Positions 23,680 to 33,570 of a DNA stretch of 64,000 nucleotides are shown here, piece after piece. The DNA comes from Delphinapterus leucas. Its lineage: Eukaryota > Chordata > Mammalia > Artiodactyla > Monodontidae. How positions within the stretch are numbered: the first letter of the stretch is position 1; every line of letters starts with the position of its first letter. Made by a program: the position numbers and the translations under genes. The stretch covers positions 80,836,499 through 80,900,498 of the forward strand of contig NW_022098066.1 of NCBI RefSeq assembly GCF_002288925.2, written 5' to 3'. The notes beneath the pieces were generated by a model. The model saw only the letters and a list, made by a program, of their open reading frames with translations. It did not search any database and had not been told where the DNA came from.

Positions 23680-23880
23680 GGCCTGAACAGTGTAGGTGGA
23701 AAAGCTCTGGGCCCTGAGAATACATGGAACTAGGTACTGTTCCTGACTCAGCCACCAGCTAACCTCAATTTGCTCATCCAATAAACTGCGATTAACAGTG
23801 CCTACTTTGCAAGATGGTTCGAAAGGGATTATATCAGACCATAGTTGTAAAGAGGCCAACATAGTGCCTAGAAAATCTAG
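23680..23880 (+). mobile_element. MIR SINE fragment
   Basis: 'gttcctgactcagccaccag', 'taacctcaatttgctcatcc' and 'caacatagtgcctagaaaat' follow MIR in sense orientation. Confidence 0.55.
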
Positions 23881-24469
23881 ATGCAAAGACCTTTAAAACA
23901 TGTTTGAATCCATGAAGTCCACCTGTCTTCCACCTGGACAAAACTAACTTGGTAATTTCTGATATGGGCAGGCTCTTTGGCAGGAATAGCTGAGCGAACA
24001 GTAAAGCCAAAGGTATAGCTCCTGATGAGCTCATGGTGGAGGCCATTCCAGGCAGGTTTCTCCAGTCACAGCACCATGGGTTAAAGGAAGGAAAATATTG
24101 ATGTTTTATTGAATTACTCCTATAGGTCAGATCATGTATCACTGCTGTGATCTAAACAATGAGCCGGTGCAAGAGGAATGCACAGCTGAGACTGATGAGA
24201 TAAGCCTTCCCCAGCCCTGACTCCTCCAAGAGTCAGTAAATTGCTTCCTTTATTTAATTACAAATTAATTGAAAACACTCCCATGCTGATAAAACAATAC
24301 TAGTCCCCGATTTGTTGATAATAGCCTAATCCTCCTGTAACAGTCCCATAGACACCATCGCATGATTATGTCATCAATTTTACACTTGCCGGGTCTGGAT
24401 AAACATGGCTGCCTGAGGTTCAGGAAAAGGATAAACACGCAGAGAGGTGCACTTTAGGAAGACCAATTT
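23881..24469. other. Unannotated sequence with an AT-rich homeobox-site-like patch
   Basis: No repeat was recognised. At 24250-24280 the sequence 'ttaattacaaattaattg' holds two TAATTA-type cores. Confidence 0.35.
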
Positions 24470-24615
24470 AGAGGTAAGTTTGGTGTCAGATGATTCTGGG
24501 TCGATTCCTAGTTCTGCCAGTCACTAGCTAGGAGGCATTTTGAAGCCCTTGGAGCCCTTGAAGATGAATAAATATATAAAATGTCTAACACTAGGCTTGT
24601 CACATAGTGCGGGAC
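24470..24615 (+). mobile_element. MIR SINE fragment
   Basis: 'gattctgggtcgattcctag', 'ttctgccagtcactagctag' and 'taggcttgtcacatagtg' fit MIR with an internal deletion. The minimal 141-codon frame at 24540-24965 starts within it and is not considered coding. Confidence 0.55.
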
Positions 24616-25370
24616 TCATTAATGTTAGCTGCATTCTTTTTTCTTCTCTCCTCCTCTATGCACTTAGGGAAATTCCTACTTTTCTTATCAGTTCAGAAGG
24701 CTATATTAGTCCCAGGAGGTCAGAAACTATAATGATACCCTCTCCAGCATCCACAGCCCCTTATCAATCTGGTCTTCTGTACTCACCAGGGCAATTTGCA
24801 CCCCATGATCACCCCCTTCCTGCTTACTATAACACTTGCTTTTGCTTGATCACCAGATTGTCTCATCTTTCCAGAGTGAGCAATGTATCCTGTTATGTGA
24901 AGTGGGCACCAACATTGCTGGCTAGCAAAGCACATGTGTTGGGGACACTACTCACTCCTGGGTAAGGCAACTAGAGAAATGTTCCTGCAGTTAAGGACAG
25001 GCACATGTAATAGAGAGTAAAGCAGTGTTCCAAAGCATAGGACTCATTTTAAAAGCGCAAGTAAGAATTAGTTATTGTTAAAGCTCAAAGGATTTTGGAG
25101 GCCAGGCCATTTACTAGCACAAGATATATGGTCCCTATTACAACAAGAATCATCTCTCCATTATGACTGTCAGAATAAGATTCTACCAGGAGGAGTAATT
25201 AATGTTCATGCACTTTTGTATAAAGCAGAAATCAAGACTCTGTGTCTTTATTTCAGTGGATGAAACTTTGAGAATAGGGCAGAAGAAAATCAGACACTGG
25301 CTTTGCCTGTATTGAGAGGATGAACTGGTCTCTCATAGTTTTCATCTTCAAGATGAAAAAAGAAAAAAGG
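24616..25370. other. Unannotated sequence
   Basis: No recognisable feature was seen. Confidence 0.35.
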
Positions 25371-25703
25371 GGGCTTCCCTGGTGGCACAGTGGTTAAGAA
25401 TCCACCTGCCAATGAAGAGGACACGGGTTCGAGCCCTGGTCCGGGAAGATCCCACATGCTGCAGTGCAACTAAGCCTGTGCGCCACGACTACTGAGCCTG
25501 CGCTCTAGACCCTGTGCTCCACAATTACTGCAGCCCACACGCCTAGAGCCCACACTCTGCAACAAAAGAAGCCACTGCAATGAGAAGCCCACGCACCACA
25601 ACGAAGGGTAGCTCGCCACAACTAGAGAAAGCCTGCGCACAGCAATGAAGACCCAACGCAGCCAAAAATAATAAATAAATAGATATATAAAAAAAGAAAA
25701 AAA
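25371..25703 (+). mobile_element. CHR-1 SINE
   Basis: The tRNA-derived head 'gggcttccctggtggcacag' has a clear B box, 'gggttcgagccc', near 25424. It is followed by the long CHR-1 body of 'cacaactactg'-like repeats and the 3' end 'gaagacccaacgcagccaaa', then an A-rich tail with 'aataaataaat'. It is flanked by A-rich sequence ('aaaaaagaaaaaagg') on both sides, consistent with an A-rich target duplication. Pol III promoter elements belong to the SINE and are not evidence of a host tRNA gene. Confidence 0.92.
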
Positions 25704-25705
25704 GA

Positions 25706-25914
25706 GGGACTTCCCTGGTGTTTCAGTGGTTGACAGTCTGCCTGCCGATGTAGGGGATGCGGGTTCGTACCCCGGTCCGGGAAGATCCCTCGTGCCATGG
25801 AGCGGCTAGGCCCGTGAGCCATGGCCGCTGAGCCTGCGCGTCCGGAGCCTGTGCTCCGCAACAGGAGAGGCCACAACAGTGAGAGGCCCGCGTACCGCAA
25901 AAAAAAAAAAAAAA
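25706..25914 (+). mobile_element. CHR-2 SINE, tandem to CHR-1
   Basis: The head 'gggacttccctggtgtttca' has B box 'gggttcgtacccc'. The CHR-2 body ('atggccgctgagcctgcgcg', 'ggagaggccacaacagtgag') ends at 'gcgtaccgc' and a poly(A) tail. It sits directly after the tail of CHR-1. The surrounding A-rich words are alike at all three borders, so one element probably used the A-rich tail or target of the other. Confidence 0.93.
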
Positions 25915-25930
25915 GAAAAAAAGAAAAAAG

Positions 25931-27597
25931 GACATGGTCATGTCCATAAAGCAGAGAGGTACACTTCTATGAGACTGGCTCAGGAACACTAAGGATTCAT
26001 AGTTTCAGAGTTCTCAGACCACTTTCTACTTTCTTACCGAACCCCACACACCCAGTCCCTGGAAGAAGGCCAAGAGAGGAAGGAAGTTCTTTCTCAGGAC
26101 AGAATCACAATCCTTATTACGTGTTCATGTCATTTTTGCAGGAGTCATTTTTGAGCCTGTCTAATTGCAAAATGAATTGGTGTGGGAAGATGGACAATAT
26201 TTAAGTAAACCCTCAGTCAAAAAGAAAAAAAAAAAGCCTACCTTAAAGCAGGAGTTTAGGGACTTATGGAAAGTCTTCACATGGGATCCAGAAGAATGAC
26301 TTGCTCCCTTCTCCTCTGCAGCACATGGCTTACACCCTCTCACTGTGCTTTTCTCCTGGCATGCCTGACCCTCCTCTAGGCATGAGAACTCTGAGGGTAG
26401 GTTATGGCTCTCATTCATGGTTGAATTTACTTCAGCCAGTGAAGGTCTGATGCACAGTACCATATCAGTAACTATTTGCTTTGTGAAACAACTAGAGGGA
26501 GAAAACAAGAAAAGCAGAGGAAAAGAGACAAAAGAATGAAAAATTCTTTCAATCGCAGAGCTATTTTTGCTTCAAAGCTAATCAGAAAGTAAAAGCTGAT
26601 TTTGCATGTATTATAAGAAAAGACATAAAGTTTTTGGATCTGAAAGTTGATAAGCCAGTATCACCTCATATAACTGTTGAAGCTACACACAGACATCTCT
26701 GGAGTCAGAGCCACAACAACTTGCACAACAACTTGTAGTGCAAACAATGGTTTCACCAGGTGAAGATAAAGCAAACTTCTCAAACTCAAAGCATGTTTAG
26801 GCCAAGCCTATCACCCTGACTGAGGGACTAATCTGCTGTATTGAATAAGATCATCTAATTGGCAAAGCCAAGATAAAATGCTGATGGCAGATGTCAGTAA
26901 TCCAGTTGTCTGCTAGATCTCATCCTGCTAAAACTACAGAAGACATCAGATAAATTTTTGATTAGGATGTCTTGCTGATAACTTCACTGTTTTTTAGTGT
27001 ATAGGAGTCAATGAAGGGACTTAGTCCAAAGTTTCATTCTGATCAACCAACTCCAAAGTTTCATTCTGATCAACCAACAATAATGGATTTATATCAATTA
27101 GAATGTGTTCAACCACAAGTACATTAATATCTGTATATTATTAAGGAAATACATTAGCTCACATAAATGGAAGAGCAAATTTCTCAGTTGGTTTGTCCAA
27201 TGGCTCAATGCGGCCATCAAGAATTCTGAGCATTCTCTTCTGCTGAACTACTGGTCATGTCAGTCTCACCTTAAGTCTAGTTTCTTTCATGGCAATGGAA
27301 TGGCTGCTGGTAGCAACTGAGTCTACTTTCCTTTTCACATCTAGTGGAAGAGAAAGAAAGGTCTCATTGGCTTTCTTTTAAGACAGAAGAAAAATATTTC
27401 CCCAAACTTTCAGAAAATCCCGCCTCACATCTCATTGGCTAGAATTAGGTAATATATTCATTTCTGAATCAATTACTGGTAAGGGCTTGGGATTTCTCTA
27501 AGACCCATCAGACCCATCCTTGAAACTAAAAGGGGAGACTGCTTCCCCTAAGTCTTATTAGCAGCATGAGAGAGGGAGAAAGACTTCAACCTAGACC
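25931..27597. other. Unannotated sequence
   Basis: No named repeat was recognised apart from the 27-bp tandem duplication listed separately. An A-rich tract lies at about 26220-26235. Confidence 0.35.
27025..27078 (+). repeat. Perfect 27-bp tandem duplication
   Basis: 'tccaaagtttcattctgat' plus 'caaccaac' occurs at 27025-27051 and again, identical, at 27052-27078. Confidence 0.97.

Positions 27598-27622
<25 letters not shown>
27598..27622. repeat. (TA)n microsatellite
   Basis: About 12 TA units lie immediately at the 5' edge of the L1 fragment. Confidence 0.95.
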
Positions 27623-27629
<7 letters not shown>

Positions 27630-28285
27630 CCCTGAGAAAACCATAATTCAAAAAGAGTCATGTACCACAATGTTCATTGCAGCTCTATTTACAATAGCCA
27701 GGACATGGAAGCAACCTAAGTGTCCATCAACAGATGAAAGGATAAAGAAGATGTGGCACATATATACAATGGAATATTACTCAGCCATGAAAAGAAAAGA
27801 AATTGAGTTATTTGTAGTGAGGTGGATGGACCTAGAGTCTGTCATACAGAGTGAAGTAAGTCAGAAAGAGAAAAATACTGTATGCTAACACATATATATG
27901 GAATCTAAAAAAAAAAAAGGTTCTGAAGAACCTAGGGGCAGGACAGGAATAAAGACGCATATGTAGAGAATGGACTTGAGGACACGGGGTGGGGGGAAGG
28001 GTAAGCTGGGATGAAGTGAGAGCGTGGCATGGACATATATACACTACCAAATGTAAAATAGATAGCTAGTGAGAAGCACCCGCATAGCACAGGGAGATTA
28101 GCTCGGTGCTTTGTGACTACATAGAGGGGTGGGATAGGGAGGGTGGGAGGGAGACACAAGAAGGAGGAGATATGGGGATATATGTATACGTATAGCTGAT
28201 TCACTTGTTCTAAAGCAGAAACTAACACACTACTGTGAAGCAATTATACTCTAATAAAGATGTTTAAAAACATAAAAAGTTTGAC
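27623..28285 (+). mobile_element. 5'-truncated L1: end of ORF2 plus 3' UTR
   Basis: It starts at the L1 sequence 'ctgagaaaaccataattcaa' and carries the ORF2 C-terminal relic at 27670-27888 (residues include A-L-F-T-I-A-R-T-W-K-Q-P and M-E-Y-Y-S-A-M-K). It continues through a 3' UTR with a G-rich tract (about 27985-28000) to the typical 'gcaattatactctaataaag' 3' end. Only the last 72 or so codons of ORF2 remain, so it cannot move on its own. Confidence 0.9.
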
Positions 28286-29900
28286 ATAATGTAAGAACAA
28301 CCTATTTTTGGAGACTTTCGCTGTTAGATTACTCCCGAGGTAATACTGCTCATTTGTGACATTATATAGGTACCCACTATTAACTAAGGTCAGTTGGAAA
28401 AGCAAGATATTGTTTGGCAAGCTCATGTTAGAAACATTTTCTGTCTTTCTAATAGTAACTAAGATGAAAATTTACCTTCTCTTTAACTCCTGAACTTGAA
28501 GATTTGGCCCGTGATTAGAACACAGACTTGTTGAAGCAATTCCCAACTGAAGCTTTGTGCACTGCTTGAAGATACTTCCTGAATATTTTCAGAAGTAGAC
28601 TTAAATTGTTCTTGTTTTTCATTTTATTTCTAATACTTCTGTAATCACTGCTTTTCCTGATTCCTTAAGATTTTTTTCTTTTGACCTATTATTGTAGCAA
28701 TGGAGCTGAATAACTAGATTTCAAGATAACCTCACGGCTCTGCCTTTTCATCTATACCTGCTTTCTTGGCACGCATATAAGTGTTAAAATCATAGCTGAG
28801 TTGAGTGATAGAGGGCTCTTTACCACAGGATTCATGAAAGAAGAAATACTGAACACTCAAGGCACATCAGTCAATGACTTTGCAGCAGGCTCCCACAAAC
28901 TACTTTCTTTAAGCAATCTTTGTTTTTGCTAAGTTCTGCTATGTAAGTACTGTCATTTACAAATTATGAAGTTCAGGCTTGTGGCGGTGTTGTCGGAACA
29001 GACTTCTAAACTTGTGCTTTAATTTTATTTCAACATTTTTAATATTATAAGATACTTATCAAATCAGTTAGCTGATAACAGTGACCCACTGTCTTCTTTC
29101 TGGGTCAGTCTGTGATTCTGTTACATTATGCCGTGCTGTAATTTCTGTCTGAACACCCTGTTGAAGGGTGCGAATAAAACGTCTTATGTTTGTGACTCCT
29201 AAATTGCTTCACCTGATTGTTCCATTGTCAATGACAATTGTATGACATTTTCTCAGTCTGTAATTACTTCTTCAATTAGATTTACTATGTTGCTAGCTGT
29301 ATAAGACCCAAAAATCTCCTGGCAGAAGAATAAAGCAGTAGTGTGGTTTAATTCATCTTTAATCTCCCATTCTGTGAAAAGTTAAACAAAGCTTGTGTTT
29401 GCATTTGCAAACTGTCTAAGCAGTATGAAGAGTTAGTATTAAAAGTGCTACTACTTTGTCATGTAATTAGATTTTTGTTTGACTAATGTGTCAGATTTTC
29501 TTGAACATTAAGACTTTAAATAATAAACACATATCATAGTATTCATAAACATAACAAAATATTAATAGTATGTGTTGATTTACTTCACCATTTCTACATT
29601 AAATTCTAATAATTCCCAGGATTGAAAAGGCACTTTCACTATGATGAGGAACAGTTTTTCTATCTTAAACAACCTGAAGTTTCAATATTGGGTCAGATTC
29701 AAGAGAAGAATATGGGACTTGGGGTTGTAAATATCTAGGACGAGTCTACTGGTGCCACAGGTGACCATGAACAAACTACAGGACATCATTTTGCCATCTT
29801 GGGAGATTAGTCATGATTGGATGAAAATACCAAGTTACAGTTATTTTTTAAGCAGAAAAATGAGTTGAGGACATAGGACCTCTATACTATGATGTGTAAG
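28286..29900. other. Unannotated AT-rich, possibly conserved non-coding sequence
   Basis: No repeat was recognised. From about 29190 to 29530 the sequence holds many TAATTA/ATTAG-type homeodomain cores and SOX-like half sites ('attgt', 'acaat'). Confidence 0.35.
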
Positions 29901-30006
29901 ATGATACTACCACAAGCATTGATATTTAATTATCAAAGAGTGATTTTTCCATTAGCTTTTCAGCACCCATTTGAAAAAAAAAAATGATACTACCACAGGC
30001 ACTGAT
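29901..30006 (+). mobile_element. Tiny retroposon-like insertion flanked by 23-bp direct repeats
   Basis: 'atgatactaccacaagc' plus 'attgat' (29901-29923) recurs with two changes at 29984-30006. Between them lie 60 bases that end in 'tttgaaaaaaaaaaa'. Direct repeats plus a terminal A-run are the hallmarks of L1-mediated retroposition of a short RNA. The source RNA of the inserted piece is not one I recognise. Confidence 0.6.
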
Positions 30007-30959
30007 GGGCTACTGGGCCTCCTTTATATCCCCTAACTCAACAAGACTTCAAGTCTATATCCTTAGATGGGCTCAGTTTCATATCTTGTGTCCCTAGGTT
30101 CAAATTAGCCTTCTCTCTAGTTCTGTAACCATATTTAAGTTTATTACCTGATTTAGGTAGACAGAATTCCAAAAACCTCACCCAGACTGTTTTCAATTAA
30201 TTTATTTGATGTGCATTTGAATTCTTCATTCTTTTCATCTTATTGACCAGTTCTGGTCATAATGATAAAGATATTTTAATGTCTTTCGTTTAGCTCTGGC
30301 CAGAACTCTAATATCATTCCACTGAATTGTGAGTTTCTGTACTTTGGCTCTCCAGTCAAAACTTTAAAGACAGAAACCCTAAAAATCAAGAAAGCATAAT
30401 TTCTAAGCAAGTGAATGCTGCAAACAATTATATATTTTCTCCTTTGTAAATGCACAGGCTGTCCTCTCGAAAGGACACACTGATTCTTATTGTACTTTAT
30501 GTAAGAATAATGCTCTTTTTGGTCCATCTGGTTCCCTCGATAAAGGAAAGATTTTGATGTCAGGCAGCTCAATGTCAATTTACCAAAGGACAATTCCCTG
30601 AAAACCAATTTGCCAAATGGCTACTTCACAGAATTGCTAATTCTAGATTTGACTTTTAAAACTATTTATAGTGTTTATAGTAATTCATAACAGCTTTTGG
30701 AAACTTCTGGGAAGATGTTTTGATCGATTTTTATTCCGTACTCGTAGCAGCGTGCTGAGGAATGTTCAATTTGCTCCTGGCCAAGTCCCTGGGTGTAGCT
30801 GGAGGGAGCTAGGACATATTAAAGGGATCCTCTGCAATGAAAAAGTCTGAGAAAAGAGCAACAACTCATAGTGGGCTGTCAATCCTAGAGCAGGAGGTGC
30901 CTCAGGGTGGGACTATAGGGCAGAGAAAGAAGATAGAGGGACTGGTGTTGGATTACCCT
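30007..30959. other. Unannotated sequence
   Basis: No recognisable feature was seen. Confidence 0.35.
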
Positions 30960-31125
30960 TGAATATATTCTTTTCTTCATTTTTAAGCTTTATTGAGGTA
31001 TAGTTGATGTAATAAACTGCACATATTTAAAATGGTCAATTTTAAAAGTTTTGGTATATGTGTATATCCATGAAACCATCACTGCAGTCAAGATCATGAA
31101 CATAGCCATCATTCCCATGGTTTCA

Positions 31126-31174
<49 letters not shown>

Positions 31175-31260
31175 TCTCAAGTCATCCTACAGATCACTGA
31201 TATTCTGTTCATTTTTTCAATCTTTTTCTCTCTGAGTTTCATTCTGGATAGAATATATCA
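30960..31260 (-). mobile_element. L1M 3'-end fragment, split by a (TA)n expansion
   Basis: 'tttattgaggtatagttgat', 'aataaactgcacatatttaa' and 'aaaccatcactgcagtcaag' are the reverse complement of the well-known L1M (L1MA/L1MB-type) 3' end. After the (TA)n tract the sequence 'ttctgttcattttttcaatc' also resembles old antisense L1 sequence, possibly a second fragment. Confidence 0.72.
31131..31170. repeat. (TA)20 microsatellite
   Basis: Twenty uninterrupted TA units. Confidence 0.97.
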
Positions 31261-31659
31261 CCTGTGACAGCCATGGGGTTAAAGAATGAGATAAACAGAC
31301 AAGCCTAAGATAAGTCCTAACTTTTCAGTCTGGAAGATTGGGAAAATGTTAGTAATGTTAAGAGAAATTAGAAGTCAAGAGAGAAGCAGGTCCAGATGAT
31401 GACCTGACTCCTAAATGACAAGATTCTTTTCAAGGAGATTGAATCAGGGAAGCATCTTGGCAAATGCAGCCTAGTCATAAGAGGTCAGAGCTAGAGTTAG
31501 ACTTGGAACACCATAAGCTCAAGAGTGTTAGGGAGGCTAATTAGGATGAACCTGGCATTGAATCCCCGGGGTGGGGGGAGCTCATACATGTAGGGGACAC
31601 AAAACGTGTGAAAGGTGTTTCAGTTTATGACCCATCTCAAAATGAGAATAATAAACACA
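31261..31659. other. Unannotated sequence
   Basis: No recognisable feature was seen. Confidence 0.35.
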
Positions 31660-31890
31660 GAAGATGGTGTAGTGCAATGAATAAGGCACAGGCTTTGCAG
31701 TCGGGTAGACGAGAAGCCTTGTACCAACTGGCCTGTCACCGGTAGCCCAGACTTTCCCTATTTGGGCCTCACTTGCCTACCGTTTCACCTTCGGCAAGTT
31801 TCTTAACCTCTGATGTTCAGTTTCTTCATTTAAAATGGGGATTACAATAGCTAAGCATAAAGTTATTGTGCATATTAATCAAGATAACAA
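31660..31890 (+). mobile_element. MIR SINE with internal insertion
   Basis: 'gtgtagtgcaatgaataagg' at the head, then 'aagtttcttaacctctgatg', 'ttcagtttcttcatttaaaa' and 'tggggattacaatagc'. About 50 extra bases separate the head from the core. Confidence 0.65.
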
Positions 31891-32006
31891 AGTATACAAA
31901 ATCATAAAGCAACCCCTTTGCCCTTTGTTTCCTCCTGTCCCTTTAGTTTTAATCAGTGAGGCAAGTTTTCCCCCTGCCCATCTATGAAAACTTGAACATA
32001 TCCCAT

Positions 32007-32498
32007 GTATTAGTCTGCTATTGCTGCTGTAATAAATTACCTCAGACTTGGTGGTTTAAAACAACACACATTTATTATCCTATAGTTCTGGAGGTTAGAT
32101 GTCCTCGCGGGTCAGCAGGCCTGTGTTCCTTCTGGAAGCCCTGCAGGAAAATCTGTTTCCCCACTTTTTCTAGCTTCCAGAGGCTGCCTAATTCCTTGGC
32201 TCCTGGTCCCATGCTCTGTCTTCAAAGCCAGCAGTGCGGCATCTTCTGATCTCTCTCTCTCTGTCCCTCTGCTTCCGCAATCACATTGCCTCCTGTGTCT
32301 GTGACCCTCCTACCTCTCTCTTATAAGGACCCTTGGGATGACACTGGGCCAACCTGGAAACTCCAGGATAATCTCCCCATATCAAGATTTTTAACTTAAT
32401 CGAATCTACAAAGTCCCTTCTGCCACTTAAGGAAATGGATTCACAGCTTCTAGGGATTAGGATGCGAACATCTTTGGGAGGCCATTCACCCTGTCATA
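32007..32498 (-). mobile_element. MLT1-type LTR (ERVL-MaLR)
   Basis: Read on plus it begins 'tgtattagtctgctattgct' and ends 'ggccattcaccctgtcata', the reverse complement of an MLT1 LTR. Internal landmarks: 'cagttctggagg'-like and 'ccttctggaagccctgcagg', 'cttataaggacccttgggat' and 'gggattaggatgcgaacatc'. It is a solo LTR with no internal retroviral sequence. Confidence 0.85.
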
Positions 32499-33469
32499 TC
32501 CCATTACTTCTCCAGTTGCTCTCAGGTAATATATGTGCTACATCGTTTCATGTCACAAATATAATTTCAATTCAGGTATTAAAAAATGTAGTTTCATGTA
32601 ATAAAGCTAAATTTTAAACTTGATGCTTCTGCTCTTCTGCATCTAGTGCCTCTTTGAGCAGGAAGTGTGCAGTCAGTCCTGCAAAGAAGGTACAATTGGC
32701 TACTTTTCTCTTTCCTCATGGAGTCTTCCTCTTTTCTAATCAGTGCTTCTGATTTCCGCAGCGTTAGAGCAGCGGGTCAGAAGGCAGAGGTAAGGAAAAC
32801 AGGAAGTCTGGGGTGGTCTAGAATCAGCAGTCTCTGGACCTGGTAGATATTTAAATGATTCTTCCTTTCCTGGATGCTTCTGGGCTCTGGTGACCACACC
32901 CTCAGCTGTCACCAGGGTTCTCTCACCTAAACTTCTCCCATGCGCCAATACTTGACTTCTTGCATAACCTCTAGGCATCCAGGAGTCTACCTCCAGCTTC
33001 TCTGCTGCTCAGGTCCTCTTGCCCCTCCAAGAAGTCCTCTCCAAACAGCTGGTTCACAGGAAATACACAAAGCCTTTGCCCTGACTCTGGGAGTATATTC
33101 AGTTCCCATACCTCAGTCCCCTACTCTGTTTCAGCCAGCCTCTGCTTGTTTATAGTTTTCAGATGTGGCTCAAACATCAAACCATTATGTCCCCCAAAGT
33201 TCATAGGAATTTATTAAGATCTTGAATTGGTCTCTTCAAAATTCCTCTCTCTGGATTTGGGTTTAGGAGGTGGTACTCTCATCCCTCTCTCCCTTGGAGG
33301 GGCACGGTAGGAGATACACAGTACTGCTCGCTCCAAAGAAAATCTCTTCAAATATGTACCTCTTGACCTTTTATATCCTTGATGTGGGTGAGTGATTGAG
33401 TCCTATAAGAGTTTCTGAACATCTCCTTTGCCAATTGTGCAAATTGGAATTAATTGTTTCTTGGTGTCT
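32499..33469. other. Unannotated sequence
   Basis: No recognisable repeat was seen. Small open frames on both strands at 32736-33155 overlap each other and are not supported as coding. Confidence 0.35.
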
Positions 33470-33570
33470 CAGCATCAAGCTCCATTTTACCATCCTGTTA
33501 CATTTATCAAATAGCTACCACAGTGTCTGGCATAGACAAGCACTGAATAAATGTTCATTTCCTTCTTTCT
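33470..33570 (+). mobile_element. L2 LINE 3' terminus
   Basis: 'ccacagtgtctggcatagac' and 'aagcactgaataaatgttca' match the sense 3' end of L2. Confidence 0.55.

Noticed and set aside
25371..25460. tRNA gene (A and B boxes visible)
   Set aside because: The tRNA-like head belongs to a CHR SINE: it continues into the SINE body and A tail and cannot fold as a normal tRNA. The same holds for the heads at 6259, 25706, 36656, 38810 and 40647.
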